Virus record (IMG/VR): IMGVR_UViG_3300013306_000007
Location: 1-45,485 of that record
Direction: 5' to 3' (one strand)
Origin: a virus
DNA length: 45,485 nt
Part shown: positions 15,573-22,836 of the stretch, one piece after another
Layout: every line of letters starts with the position of its first letter
Numbering within the stretch: position 1 is the first letter of the stretch
Position numbers and translations under genes: made by a program
The notes under the pieces: model-generated
Told to the model about the DNA's origin: nothing
Database searches by the model: none
What the model saw: the letters and a program-made list of their open reading frames with translations, nothing else

Positions 15573-15836
15573 TCAGTTGTCGCGATAATTAAAGTCTTTG
15601 TCGAATTTGCAGCCTGTTGAGCCGGCTCGATGCGGGTGATGAAAGCAGTCGGCATGGCAAGGCGTGTATCGTCCCAATTTCAAGCGCATCTGTGGCAATT
15701 CGACTCGGTGCCGGTATTCGTCCTTTCGCCAATCTCGGGCGCCGCATAGACATTTTGGCTGTCTATGGTAGACATCCGGATGCTGTTTGAGCTTGCGTCT
15801 GGCTAGGCAATTTCGGCATCTGCTGTGCGTTTTCAT
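15573..15836 (-). CDS. Cys/His-rich zinc-binding small protein
   Basis: An 87-residue protein from ATG 15836, overlapping the DUF551 stop (ATGA). Cys/His groups RCRNCLARR, KCLCG and PCHADCFHHPH suggest one or two structural zinc sites. Basic throughout, consistent with nucleic-acid binding. Function unknown. Confidence 0.65.
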   Translation of the reverse strand: MKTHSRCRNCLARRKLKQHPDVYHRQPKCLCGARDWRKDEYRHRVELPQMRLKLGRYTPCHADCFHHPHRAGSTGCKFDKDFNYRDN

Positions 15837-16024
15837 CTGGTTGGTCCTGCCGGCAAATGCATCCAGTGGGTTGGATCGCCCCACCAAAAGCACCAGCCTT
15901 CACTGGCGTCAAGAACCCATTCGCTGACCTGCATTCCGCCACCTTCGACAATGATCAAATATTCATTGCCTTTTTCTTCCGGAGGCTGACGATCCTCCAG
16001 CTTTATCCACTCTCCCATTTCCAT
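15833..16024 (-). CDS. DUF551-family protein (second copy)
   Basis: A 63-residue protein with the DUF551 pattern: MGEWIKLEDRQPPEE at the start and WWGDPTHWMHLPAGP at the end. Preceded by a GGAGAATGG ribosome site and driven by promoter E. Paralogous in family to 7384-7605; the sequences are clearly divergent. Confidence 0.8.
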   Translation of the reverse strand: MEMGEWIKLEDRQPPEEKGNEYLIIVEGGGMQVSEWVLDASEGWCFWWGDPTHWMHLPAGPTR

Positions 16025-16030
16025 TCTCCA

Positions 16031-16060
16031 TTGCCATAATTGCTGCTCGGGTGGTACTAT
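16031..16060 (+). promoter_or_regulatory. rightward promoter of the regulator gene
   Basis: TTGCCA (16031-16036), 18-nt spacer, TACTAT (16055-16060). Its -10 lies on the same bases as the -10 of leftward promoter E, so the two promoters face each other and should be mutually exclusive. The operator copy at 16070-16085 lies just past its start site. Confidence 0.5.
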
Positions 16061-16085
16061 CCGCGAAACATAATCACTATGTCAA
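16056..16085 (-). promoter_or_regulatory. promoter-operator site E (divergent switch)
   Basis: Minus-strand TTGACATAGTGATTAT (16085-16070) with GATAGT as -10 after 18 nt (16061-16056). The motif sits between the DUF551 gene and the tandem-HTH regulator and immediately precedes the regulator's start, the expected place for an autoregulatory operator. Confidence 0.7.
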
Positions 16086-16099
16086 CACGGAATTCAAAT

Positions 16100-16537
16100 A
16101 TGCCTCCAATCGATTTGCAGCAAGACGACCGAGGCCGAGCGCTGGCAAGCCTGATTGATGAATATGGGTCCAATGCTGAGCTGGCCAGGGCAACCGGGTT
16201 CCGTCCAGCCGCTGTCGGCATGTGGGTTCAGCGCGGCTACATTTCCCGCCGCGCAGCTTATACGCTGGCCGAAGTCACTGGCCGCGAGAAAGAAGAATTC
16301 AGACCGGATCTGACCGCAGAAGAATGGGCGAGAGAATTTGCCGGCCCAGTGCCTGGCCAGCCGCCAATTGCAACCACTCAAGATTCGAAGCTGCTGATCA
16401 GCCTGGCCAAACAATTTGGTAGCGTAAAAGACCTATGCGCAGCCGCATTCATCAGCGTCAGCGATTACCACACCTACAAGTCACGCGGCCGCATCCCAGC
16501 AATCAAGCTTTCTACGCTGCTGAGTCTTCAGAAGTGA
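16100..16537 (+). CDS. tandem helix-turn-helix (YdaS/Cro-like) regulator
   Basis: A 145-residue protein from ATG 16100 (GGAA upstream; ATG 16079 would lie inside the operator). Two similar units are visible: residues 11-50 (LASLIDEYGSNAELARATGF... RGYISRRAAYTL) and 100-143 (LISLAKQFGSVKDLCAAAF... RGRIPAIKLSTLL). Both match a Cro/YdaS-like HTH pattern with GS at the first turn. It is the only rightward gene pair in the early region, with primase overlapping by GTGA. Likely a repressor or antirepressor acting on the dispersed TTGACATAG operators (inferred). Confidence 0.75.
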   Translation: MPPIDLQQDDRGRALASLIDEYGSNAELARATGFRPAAVGMWVQRGYISRRAAYTLAEVTGREKEEFRPDLTAEEWAREFAGPVPGQPPIATTQDSKLLISLAKQFGSVKDLCAAAFISVSDYHTYKSRGRIPAIKLSTLLSLQK

Positions 16538-17397
16538 GCGGCCAGCTCGTTCCGCAACACGTCGTTGACCGCGCCAACGAAGATATCGTCGGCGTGATTC
16601 GCGGGTATCTGCCGGATCTGAAAAAGACCGGGAAGAACTGGTCGGCACGCTGTCCGTTCCATCAGGAGAAGTCGGCTAGTTTCACGGTCAGCGAAGGCAA
16701 GGACATGTTCTATTGCTTTGGTTGCGGCGCTGGTGGCGATGCCGTGAAGTTCGTGATGGATCATCAAGGCATGAGCTTCCGCGATTCAGTGCAATCCATC
16801 CTTGGCGAACTGAATCTTGAGTCAGTCGAGGCTAGACCACGCAAGGCAGTTGTTCGCGCAACCCGCTGCGATCTCCCTGGCCACGCCGAAGACCGCGAGA
16901 AGGCTACGCAGATCATCCGAAACGCCGATGCCTCGCCGAATCACCCATACCTTCTACGCAACAACACTTCACCCGAACACGGATGCTTAATCTTGAAAGG
17001 CTCTATCATCGTCCCGCTCATCAACAACATTTCCGAAGAGGTCAACGTCGCCGCGATCAGCAGCAAAGGCATCATCTACGCAGCCGGCAACCCATCCTTT
17101 GGCTCAACCGCAATCCTTGAGCCGACCAACATCAGTCAGCATGACGGCAAAACAATTATCTGCATCGACTACGCGCACGCTTGGCGAATCTGGTGGTCGC
17201 AGATGGGTAAGTCCAGAGTCCTGTGCGCCATGGAATACGACAACTTCAACTGGATGCTGGCGAACTGCAAAGACCGATTCACGCACATTGGCTGTGATCC
17301 GTCCGAGGCTGATCACTACATAGAAGAAGGTCGCGCCATCATCGCCCTTCCGCTAGACCCGTACGCCAAGGTTGACAGAAAGGCCTGCTGCGCTTAG
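16534..17397 (+). CDS. DnaG-type primase (CHC2 zinc finger plus Toprim-like part)
   Basis: A 287-residue protein from GTG 16534, which overlaps the regulator stop (GTGA). The zinc site is C40, H43, C61, C64 in CPFHQEKSASF ... YCFGCG, the canonical DnaG/CHC2 arrangement. The rest contains a degenerate Toprim-like region (TIICIDYAHAWRIWW; HIGCDPSEADHY). It is shorter than bacterial DnaG (about 580 aa) and lacks a visible helicase part. The DUF3987 protein at 23174 may supply that function. Confidence 0.85.
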   Translation: MSGQLVPQHVVDRANEDIVGVIRGYLPDLKKTGKNWSARCPFHQEKSASFTVSEGKDMFYCFGCGAGGDAVKFVMDHQGMSFRDSVQSILGELNLESVEARPRKAVVRATRCDLPGHAEDREKATQIIRNADASPNHPYLLRNNTSPEHGCLILKGSIIVPLINNISEEVNVAAISSKGIIYAAGNPSFGSTAILEPTNISQHDGKTIICIDYAHAWRIWWSQMGKSRVLCAMEYDNFNWMLANCKDRFTHIGCDPSEADHYIEEGRAIIALPLDPYAKVDRKACCA

Positions 17398-17443
17398 CCT
17401 TCGATTACCCGGTTCTGCTCCTGTCAAGCGTGTCGCCTGGGTT

Positions 17444-17469
17444 GCCTCATCTTCGGATGGGGCTTTTTT
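17444..17469 (+). terminator. intrinsic terminator after primase
   Basis: GCCTCATC/GATGGGGC stem with one G-T pair, TTCG tetraloop, then six T. It ends the rightward regulator-primase transcript. Confidence 0.9.
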
Positions 17470-17492
17470 ATGGGTGGAGGAAATTCGGGCGT

Positions 17493-17513
17493 AAAAAAGC
17501 CCCTTTCGGGGCT
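17493..17513 (-). terminator. intrinsic terminator for the leftward module
   Basis: Minus-strand AGCCCC/GGGGCT stem with GAAA loop followed by a six-T run. It lies nine bases past the stop of the 17522 gene and is arranged tail to tail with the primase terminator. Confidence 0.9.
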
Positions 17514-17521
17514 GCGGTAAA

Positions 17522-17824
17522 TCATTTCAACCATCTTTCTTCTGCGGCCTTCTGCCTGCACTGCTCGCAAGTATCACGACATCCCGATCTTGTCTGAGAG
17601 TGAATCCAGAACTTTTGCAGTTCCCTTGCTGTTTCGCAGACCTTGCACTTCTTTGCCAGGATTCCAGCAATCATCACCATGCGGCCTCCTTTGTAATGAT
17701 CGACATCAGCTATAGGCAGATCCTGGTAATATCGGACATAGCTGACTCCGTAAAGTTTGGCGGCAGCCTGTCGTGAGCCTAGGCGCATGACGTGGAATCG
17801 CAGTTCTGATTCTGGCGCGATCAA
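17522..17824 (-). CDS. HTH and zinc-finger small protein
   Basis: About 100 residues from TTG 17824, which overlaps the upstream stop as TTGA. An HTH-like stretch (GSRQAAAKLYGVSYVRYYQ) is followed by four Cys in two CxxC pairs (KCKVC and CEQC). Probably a DNA-binding accessory protein. Function unknown. Confidence 0.6.
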   Translation of the reverse strand: MIAPESELRFHVMRLGSRQAAAKLYGVSYVRYYQDLPIADVDHYKGGRMVMIAGILAKKCKVCETARELQKFWIHSQTRSGCRDTCEQCRQKAAEERWLK

Positions 17825-18279
17825 CTTGACGGACCCATCGCATAGACCTGAGCCCAAGTCGGCCAGCCCGTTGTGAATGGCGCTTCTTTCGCAGACTCAG
17901 TTCGATTGATTCTCGGCCTGCCGATAGTCGAAGATAGGCCGATATCCCACCCCCTTGAGATTGCGGCGCGCTTCAGGGTGTGGCCATCAGCATATCCTGT
18001 CTGTCTGGCTGCATACCCCCAGGTTCTACCCTCTGACGCCATTCTTTCGAGCGCCTTCTTCAATGTTTCCCCTGTTTCATTGAGATAGCGAATACTAATT
18101 ATGAAGGCATCGAATGGGTCTTTTCCCGGATTGTCGGCCAGAGTTTTGCTGAAGCTGTCGACGCGATAACCGAGCGCCTTTGCGGTATCGCTACGGGTCA
18201 ATCCTTGCTCGGCGAAGTCAGCCACAAGCTGCCAGAATTCGACGCCCCAGCGCGACTCTACCTGGCGTCTTCCGCTCAT
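17821..18279 (-). CDS. HTH-containing putative DNA-binding protein
   Basis: A 152-residue protein from ATG 18279, overlapping the upstream stop (ATGA). It contains two HTH-like stretches: LTRSDTAKALGYRVDSFSK (about 27-45) and WGYAARQTGYADGHTLKRAA (about 85-105). It is suggestive of a regulator related to small-terminase or homeodomain-like proteins; no family is assigned. Coupled to the next gene by TTGA. Confidence 0.65.
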   Translation of the reverse strand: MSGRRQVESRWGVEFWQLVADFAEQGLTRSDTAKALGYRVDSFSKTLADNPGKDPFDAFIISIRYLNETGETLKKALERMASEGRTWGYAARQTGYADGHTLKRAAISRGWDIGLSSTIGRPRINRTESAKEAPFTTGWPTWAQVYAMGPSS

Positions 18280-18944
18280 TGATTCAGCTCCTTGACCTTG
18301 TCGAGGCAGGCTCTGGCGCTCCATGCTTCGTATGATATTTTCTCTTCGTGAAGGCTCATGATGTCTTTACGCTGGACCTTTGAAACACCGTCAGCGCGAT
18401 GAGTGAACTCGATCACTTCATGAAGCAAGTTTGCGAAAGCCTGCATTTCATCGACAACCACCGATACCGGCGCGGGCTGCGAGGCAGGCAGAGAACTCGG
18501 CGAGTATCGCAAGGCCGACTTGTATGCAGCGTCAAGCCCATCATCAAGGTCTCCGCCGTTCTTGCGGGCCTCGTTGACGGCAATGATCATTTTCGCCCGG
18601 ACGTCGTAGCAGCGCTCAACCGGAACCGCAGCCATTTGCACATCACCCTGCCCACCCTTCAGCCGCTCGATTTCTGGAGCTGCGACCGATGCCGATATTC
18701 CGGCATCTCTTCTATCGAACCAGTCAGCAGGTATCCTCGCGAACGTACCGTTGCGACCGGTCACGCTTTCTGTGACTTCGCGGAGTAATGCAGCCTGCCG
18801 AGCTACGGTGGCTTGCAGTTCGGCGAGTTCGGATACGTGGTCGCAGTAGCGGACATAATCGCCGTCTATCTCAAGACGCTCGCAGGAACCGATGTCATTC
18901 CCCCAGTCGTCAATCGAGGCGAATTCAAACCTCTGAATGTTCAT
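18276..18944 (-). CDS. Ead/Ea22-like hypothetical protein
   Basis: A 222-residue protein with ATGA overlap at both ends. The middle contains a coiled-coil stretch (SELAELQATVARQAALLREV) and the C-terminus a helical DUF-like part (HEEKISYEAWSARACLDKVKELN). This architecture resembles mosaic Ea22/Ead phage proteins of unknown function. Confidence 0.6.
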   Translation of the reverse strand: MNIQRFEFASIDDWGNDIGSCERLEIDGDYVRYCDHVSELAELQATVARQAALLREVTESVTGRNGTFARIPADWFDRRDAGISASVAAPEIERLKGGQGDVQMAAVPVERCYDVRAKMIIAVNEARKNGGDLDDGLDAAYKSALRYSPSSLPASQPAPVSVVVDEMQAFANLLHEVIEFTHRADGVSKVQRKDIMSLHEEKISYEAWSARACLDKVKELNQ

Positions 18945-19189
18945 TCAATTTCCCCGGCAATATTGGCTTGATGGACTTTCTCAGAAGATATGTCCGGTTT
19001 GTAACTCGGCCAGCGCGGTTCGCAGGTGCACCCCCACGTGCTTAGACTGCCACCGCATTGCGGGCACGGTCCGTTTTCTTCTGGATTGGCGGCGAGAAGG
19101 TCGCGTATTTCCTCAAGGTGCGACAGAGAAATTCGGCCCGTAGTCCAGCGCTCCAACTGCTCCCGCGACACTTCAATTTTGCTGCTCAT
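18941..19189 (-). CDS. small zinc-binding protein, 82 aa
   Basis: Starts at ATG 19189 with AAGGAG before it; the longer frame upstream belongs to another gene. An N-terminal HTH-like helix (SREQLERWTTGRISLSHLEEIRD) precedes a zinc motif (CPQCGG ... CTCEP). Similar short proteins are common in Pseudomonas phages. Function unknown. Confidence 0.65.
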   Translation of the reverse strand: MSSKIEVSREQLERWTTGRISLSHLEEIRDLLAANPEENGPCPQCGGSLSTWGCTCEPRWPSYKPDISSEKVHQANIAGEIE

Positions 19190-19200
19190 TCGCTTGCTCC

Positions 19201-19323
19201 TTAATAGGGGATGTTCCACCAGTATTGCCAGTTGCGGACCGCTTCGCCGGGAGACTGGCCATAGCCTTTGACGTTTGTGTTTGGGTGCGTAGCGACGAAC
19301 TCCGCGTTGATCGGGCACCACAC
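19201..19323 (-). CDS. small protein, 40 aa (GYGxSPxEAVRNW motif)
   Basis: Frame from GTG 19323, five bases after the upstream stop, to TAA 19201. The sequence (INAEFVATHPNTNVKGYG, SPGEAVRNWQYWW) looks like a real conserved peptide, unlike the competing frame across it. This makes the gap between 19189 and 19329 coding. Confidence 0.55.
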   Translation of the reverse strand: MWCPINAEFVATHPNTNVKGYGQSPGEAVRNWQYWWNIPY

Positions 19324-19328
19324 TACTT

Positions 19329-19748
19329 TTAACTTTCTTTGGCTGGGGTGCATTCGCTTGCTCCCGATTCGGTGGGTTTGATCATGGCCGCGTCGATAGT
19401 GTTGTCGACGTTCTCTTTGTTGAATTTAACGCCGGTAAACCAGATCGGCGTGCTCAAGTAGAACTGATGCACTGACTCGCTCTCATCGCGCAGCCAGATA
19501 TAGCGAGCAGCATTTTTCTCAAGCTCCACATTCCGCTGCTCGGCGGCTGTTAGGCGCTGTTGCAAGTCGTCACGCTCGCCGGCTCTCGCATGAACCTCTG
19601 TGGTCAAGAAGGCGATGCGCTGTCGTAGGTGGTCAGCTCGCCCGGACTCGGCCAGCTCTTCCCGCAACGCAGCCAGCTCGGATTGGGCGCCTGTCAATTG
19701 CCCGCGCAGATCCAGCGCCAACTTTTTAAAATCAACTCCATTACTCAT
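19329..19748 (-). CDS. coiled-coil hypothetical protein
   Basis: A 139-residue protein. Residues 8-80 are a long heptad-rich coiled coil (QLTGAQSELAALREELAE; RQRIAFLTTEVHARAGERDD), ending with the ARYIWLRDES segment and a DNTIDAAMIK tail that recur in small phage proteins. Function unknown. About 90 bases upstream (19749-19837) appear empty apart from an AAACCTCC ribosome site complement. Confidence 0.65.
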   Translation of the reverse strand: MSNGVDFKKLALDLRGQLTGAQSELAALREELAESGRADHLRQRIAFLTTEVHARAGERDDLQQRLTAAEQRNVELEKNAARYIWLRDESESVHQFYLSTPIWFTGVKFNKENVDNTIDAAMIKPTESGASECTPAKES

Positions 19749-19837
19749 TTTTCAAACCTCCGATAGTCCGTTATGAAACAGGCGGCACGTCAGCGCGGCC
19801 GAGATTATTGATGCGAGAAATCAGCGGGCGGCCAGGG

Positions 19838-20041
19838 TCAAGACGACGCACCCATCATGTCATCGCCGAAGCACTCGCCATTGCAGCACTCGCTACCGCA
19901 TTCTCGGCACTGATCTACTGGAGTGGCCTCGCGCTGACAGTTCTCGCCTCCGCAGTGCGGGCATCTGGTGCCAGTCAGATTGCCGTACGGGCCAACCCAG
20001 TGAATGCCGATCCTTTCGCACTTGCTGCATACCATTGCCAT
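19838..20041 (-). CDS. zinc-ribbon protein, 67 aa
   Basis: ATG 20041 lies just after the previous stop. Two or more zinc sites are visible: CSKC, CPHCGG, CRECGSECC. The hydrophilic, Cys-rich layout suggests a nucleic-acid or protein-binding zinc ribbon. Function unknown. Confidence 0.65.
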   Translation of the reverse strand: MAMVCSKCERIGIHWVGPYGNLTGTRCPHCGGENCQREATPVDQCRECGSECCNGECFGDDMMGASS

Positions 20042-20045
20042 GTAA

Positions 20046-20222
20046 TCAATCCTCACTCTGTTTCCCGGCATACGGCTTTCCGCATCTAGGGCAATCACCA
20101 TCGTTAGAAATCCACTCAGCCGAGTAGGCGCTCTTGTGGCACTCGGTACAATTGACCATCACCAAGTCTTCGGGCGGATCAAGGGGCGGGCCGCCGATGT
20201 AAATGCGATTCGATGGAGTCAC
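20046..20222 (-). CDS. zinc-ribbon protein, 58 aa
   Basis: GTG 20222 overlaps the upstream stop (GTGA) and an AGGAG precedes it. The product has CTECHKS and CPRCGKP, a CxxC...CxxC zinc ribbon. It fills the gap between the 67- and 88-residue genes. Confidence 0.65.
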   Translation of the reverse strand: MTPSNRIYIGGPPLDPPEDLVMVNCTECHKSAYSAEWISNDGDCPRCGKPYAGKQSED

Positions 20223-20485
20223 GCCGAACTCCTTTCACGCCTAGCCCTGAACTTCCATCCGTCGATAAAGCTCTGACGATCACCTTCGCCATTCCAGGCC
20301 ATCACCGCATTCAGGGTTTCGAGTTCTTCGTTGTAGGTGCCGAGATAGCCCTTGGTCTTGCGGTAGTAGCAGGCCTGCTTGATGCCGACGCCCATCACCA
20401 TATCGATGACTTCCCACTTCTCGCCATTGGCATGCAGCTTGTCAGCATGATCAAGCTGCTCATCAGTAAACTTGCGCGGCATCAT
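20219..20485 (-). CDS. HTH-like small protein
   Basis: An 88-residue protein with an early HTH-like segment (TDEQLDHADKLHANGEKWEVIDMVMGV) as in small regulators, and a basic C-terminus (KFRARRERSSA). Two consecutive ATGs (20485, 20482) follow GGCAGGAGTAGG. Overlaps the 26-residue membrane peptide upstream. Confidence 0.6.
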   Translation of the reverse strand: MMPRKFTDEQLDHADKLHANGEKWEVIDMVMGVGIKQACYYRKTKGYLGTYNEELETLNAVMAWNGEGDRQSFIDGWKFRARRERSSA

Positions 20486-20562
20486 TGGCCTACTCCTGCC
20501 AACATAACGATTGCGACGATGGCTGCCAGGCTGATGATAAGATCGTATTTAGTGGCTAGCAT
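20482..20562 (-). CDS. 26-residue membrane micro-protein
   Basis: ATG 20562 has a near-perfect ribosome site (AGGAGGTCGACC before it). The product is a short polar start followed by one hydrophobic helix (LIISLAAIVAIVMLAGVG). Its stop overlaps the next start. The strong ribosome site makes translation likely; such micro-proteins can be inhibitors or toxins of membrane targets (inferred). Confidence 0.6.
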   Translation of the reverse strand: MLATKYDLIISLAAIVAIVMLAGVGQ

Positions 20563-20572
20563 GGTCGACCTC

Positions 20573-20719
20573 CTATCGGAATTGGACAGGGAGAAATGGA
20601 CGATTGTCTTCACTGAGCATGTACCACAGCCTGTGGGCAAGCGATGGCGCGACAAATCGCAGATAACCCATAGACATGTCGGCGACTTGAAGGCCTTTGG
20701 AGCGGCGACGTTCTTTCAT
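20573..20719 (-). CDS. hypothetical small protein, 48 aa
   Basis: ATG 20719 with AAAGG upstream. The product is basic at the N-terminus (KERRRSKGL) with an amphipathic middle (GYLRFVAPSLAHRLWYML). Lies between two supported small genes on the same strand, 10 bases before the strong ribosome site of the 26-residue gene. Confidence 0.5.
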   Translation of the reverse strand: MKERRRSKGLQVADMSMGYLRFVAPSLAHRLWYMLSEDNRPFLPVQFR

Positions 20720-20746
20720 GGCGGTAATACCTTTGTTATGCAGTTA

Positions 20747-20908
20747 TCAGGCCTCGCGGATGCTTACAAACTCAATACAATCATCAAGTTCATCTGCATA
20801 ACCGTCGAATATTTCTAGCGCTTCACCCTCGCTCTCTGCAGATACCTCAAAAGCTAAGGCGCGCCGAGATTCGCCACGGGTGTAGGTGACAACATATTCA
20901 GTTTCCAT
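20747..20908 (-). CDS. hypothetical small acidic protein, 53 aa
   Basis: First gene of its module, with GACAGGAG ahead of ATG 20908 and promoter F upstream. The product begins with strands (TEYVVTYTRGES) and has an acidic C-terminal helix region (EGEALEIFDGYADELDD). No family recognised; small acidic early proteins include DNA mimics, but nothing specific supports that here. Confidence 0.65.
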   Translation of the reverse strand: METEYVVTYTRGESRRALAFEVSAESEGEALEIFDGYADELDDCIEFVSIREA

Positions 20909-20947
20909 GTGCTTGCTCCTGTCGGGGAATTTGTTTCTATAGGGGCA

Positions 20948-20976
20948 ATCGTAGGCCTCAATAATAACTATGTCAA
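20948..20976 (-). promoter_or_regulatory. promoter-operator site F
   Basis: Minus-strand TTGACATAGTTATTAT (20976-20961), 17-nt spacer, TACGAT. It directly follows the terminator at 20989 and drives the long module 20908-17522. Confidence 0.75.
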
Positions 20977-20988
20977 ACTCTAAACGAT

Positions 20989-21012
20989 AAAAAGCCCGGA
21001 TTTCTCCAGGCT
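20989..21012 (-). terminator. intrinsic terminator after the 21037 gene
   Basis: Minus-strand AGCCTGGA/TCCGGGCT stem (one G-T pair), GAAA loop, then TTTTT. It separates the 188-residue gene from the next module. Confidence 0.85.
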
Positions 21013-21036
21013 TCGGTTGTCGAGATAACAGTTAGG

Positions 21037-21603
21037 CTATGCGGCCTTGAGCAGTTCTGGCGGCGCTTCCTTCACGCACTTGTTGTAGGCGCGCTGGACC
21101 TGGGCCTTGAACCACTGCTGCTGCTCGGCTGGCAGCTTGGTAGCGAAGAACAGGACGTCATGCCAGAAATCTCCGGTCAGTTCGTCAGGGTTCTTTATGG
21201 TGACGCCAGCCAGATCAGGGGCGGCCTCTTCCGGTCTGGCTTTAGCTTTCTCGGCGGCGCGCTTAGCCTTGCGAGCTTTGGCGGTTTCGTCGCGAACGGT
21301 TTGCATCAGGTCGCATGCCATAACCTTCACCTTCAGGCGATAGGCGGCGCGAACACTTGACACGTAAAACGTAACGGCGCGCGGCGCTGACTTAGTAGTA
21401 TCGCCAGGAGCGCGCCTGCCAGCCTTTTGGCTCCAGCCGTTAGCCTTGTAGGCTGCCTCAACCATGGCGTCAAACTTGCCTAGCGTAGTGGCATTGGCCG
21501 CCTTGATGGCAGACAGTATCCCCTTGGAAATATCTTCCATAGCGGTGGCTGCCGATTGGATCTGTGTAAACACTTCTGCGAGATCTTGCGTTTTGGTTTT
21601 CAT
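21037..21603 (-). CDS. hypothetical protein, 188 aa
   Basis: A single-gene transcription unit with its own promoter (site G) and terminator. Mostly helical, with an Ala/Lys-rich central helix (TAKARKAKRAAEKAKARPEE) and a KSAPRAVTFYVSSVRAAYRL segment. No family recognised. A dedicated promoter and terminator suggest a protein needed in quantity, perhaps a DNA-binding or host-takeover factor. Confidence 0.65.
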   Translation of the reverse strand: MKTKTQDLAEVFTQIQSAATAMEDISKGILSAIKAANATTLGKFDAMVEAAYKANGWSQKAGRRAPGDTTKSAPRAVTFYVSSVRAAYRLKVKVMACDLMQTVRDETAKARKAKRAAEKAKARPEEAAPDLAGVTIKNPDELTGDFWHDVLFFATKLPAEQQQWFKAQVQRAYNKCVKEAPPELLKAA

Positions 21604-21685
21604 TTCCCACTACCTCAAGCTGTCAGATTGGGTAGCGTCCGTGCGTGTGCTGCGCCGTCGTTATCATGTCTGTGCGGCAACTTTG

Positions 21686-21713
21686 ATGCTAGACCTGATA
21701 ATAACTATGTCAA
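21686..21713 (-). promoter_or_regulatory. promoter-operator site G
   Basis: Minus-strand TTGACATAGTTATTAT (21713-21698) with TAGCAT at 16 nt as the best -10. The -35 includes the stop codon of the 21710 gene. Confidence 0.65.
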
Positions 21714-22036
21714 CAACCCTCTTGGTAATGCAGACGAACGGTAGCGGATATCTCGTCTTTGTCACCTGTTACCTCGCTTCCAGGCCAGGAGCAATGGAAA
21801 GTCTCGGCATCAAGGCGCTTTAGAACGAAAAGGCCTAAGGTCCATAACCCCTTGGCATGTTGCTTCCAAGGGAGTTTTGCTGGAGGAGGCGCTATCACCC
21901 GCTCCATGCTGACCAGATAACCGGGCTGGAACATCGCTCTATAGCTGCGCAGGGACTCAGTTTCGTCTTCGTCTGGATCTGGGTCGATTACTCGGCAGGA
22001 TTTGCCGTCTGAGAACGAGAGATCGAATATTTTCAT
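21710..22036 (-). CDS. hypothetical protein, 108 aa
   Basis: A beta-rich protein (KIFDLSFSDGKSCRVID; GYLVSMERVI; TFHCSWPGSEV) with an acidic loop DPDPDEDETES. Last gene of the DUF3987 module. Function unknown. Confidence 0.6.
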   Translation of the reverse strand: MKIFDLSFSDGKSCRVIDPDPDEDETESLRSYRAMFQPGYLVSMERVIAPPPAKLPWKQHAKGLWTLGLFVLKRLDAETFHCSWPGSEVTGDKDEISATVRLHYQEGC

Positions 22037-22037
22037 A

Positions 22038-22307
22038 TCAATCCTGATTGCTCATTGCTGAATCAATGACTGCAAGTGCCTGCTGTTGGCAGTGACTGTT
22101 GAGTCCGGTCAGCGTCCAGCCCATGCCGTTCCATATGCGGCCCTGCTCGATGCGATACTTAGCTTCTCCGAGTCCGGTTCTCAGCGCATTATTCTCAGCC
22201 CCAAGCTTGCCCAGCATCCCGTAGCACTCAGCCAGCAGGTTATTGGCGTCGTTGATATTGCTAGCGCCACGCTGACAGCGCTTCTGGAGTTCGGCGTAAT
22301 CGGTCAT
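22038..22307 (-). CDS. hypothetical protein, 89 aa
   Basis: A helical, partly coiled-coil protein (NNLLAECYGMLGKLGAENNALR). ATGA overlap with the upstream gene at 22304. No family recognised. Confidence 0.6.
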   Translation of the reverse strand: MTDYAELQKRCQRGASNINDANNLLAECYGMLGKLGAENNALRTGLGEAKYRIEQGRIWNGMGWTLTGLNSHCQQQALAVIDSAMSNQD

Positions 22308-22555
22308 ACGATCTCCCCGGTGATTTCCTCACAAATTCCAATCAGCTCAGCCGTGCAGCCATAGGCCGATTTGCTGGCAATGATCGATGAAGGCAACCGC
22401 GTAACTAGATCAGCACACGCCGCCCAGTAATCGAAGCGGGCATTGGTTAGCAGATCCTTGGCGACCAGTACGGCGGTCGGGTGTTCGATGTCGGCTGACA
22501 GGAATTGCTGCTGGGCCGATTCCAGGTTGGTGCGGAGTTGGTGGATTGTGGTCAT
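22304..22555 (-). CDS. hypothetical protein, 83 aa
   Basis: A helical protein (IHQLRTNLESAQQQFL; AVLVAKDLLTNARFDYWAAC), coupled to 22307 by ATGA. Function unknown. Confidence 0.6.
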   Translation of the reverse strand: MTTIHQLRTNLESAQQQFLSADIEHPTAVLVAKDLLTNARFDYWAACADLVTRLPSSIIASKSAYGCTAELIGICEEITGEIV

Positions 22556-22563
22556 GGATCACC

Positions 22564-22836
22564 TCAGTCTTCTGGGTAAAGGGTGTAGTCGATGCAAATC
22601 TTGTGCATCACCTTGTTGGCGCGGAACACCGAGAAGTCGCCAGCATCAATTCCAACCTGATGAATGTGCGATTCGCCCTTGTGGATGACTCCGCCAGCAT
22701 CAAGAAAATTACATATCAACTTCCAGTCTTCAGGCTCAAAGTCACGTTCACCAAAACCTGACTGGCTGATCCAGTGATATGCGCCGCACGGATAATTCTT
22801 ACGCGCTACCGGATTCGACTCTCTTAGTAATGTCAT
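22564..22836 (-). CDS. hypothetical protein, 90 aa
   Basis: Start ATG 22836 overlaps the upstream stop (ATGA). The N-terminus (LRESNPVARKNYPCGAYHWI) resembles short proteins in Pseudomonas phages carrying an RxSNPVARKxYPC motif. Function unknown. Confidence 0.65.
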   Translation of the reverse strand: MTLLRESNPVARKNYPCGAYHWISQSGFGERDFEPEDWKLICNFLDAGGVIHKGESHIHQVGIDAGDFSVFRANKVMHKICIDYTLYPED

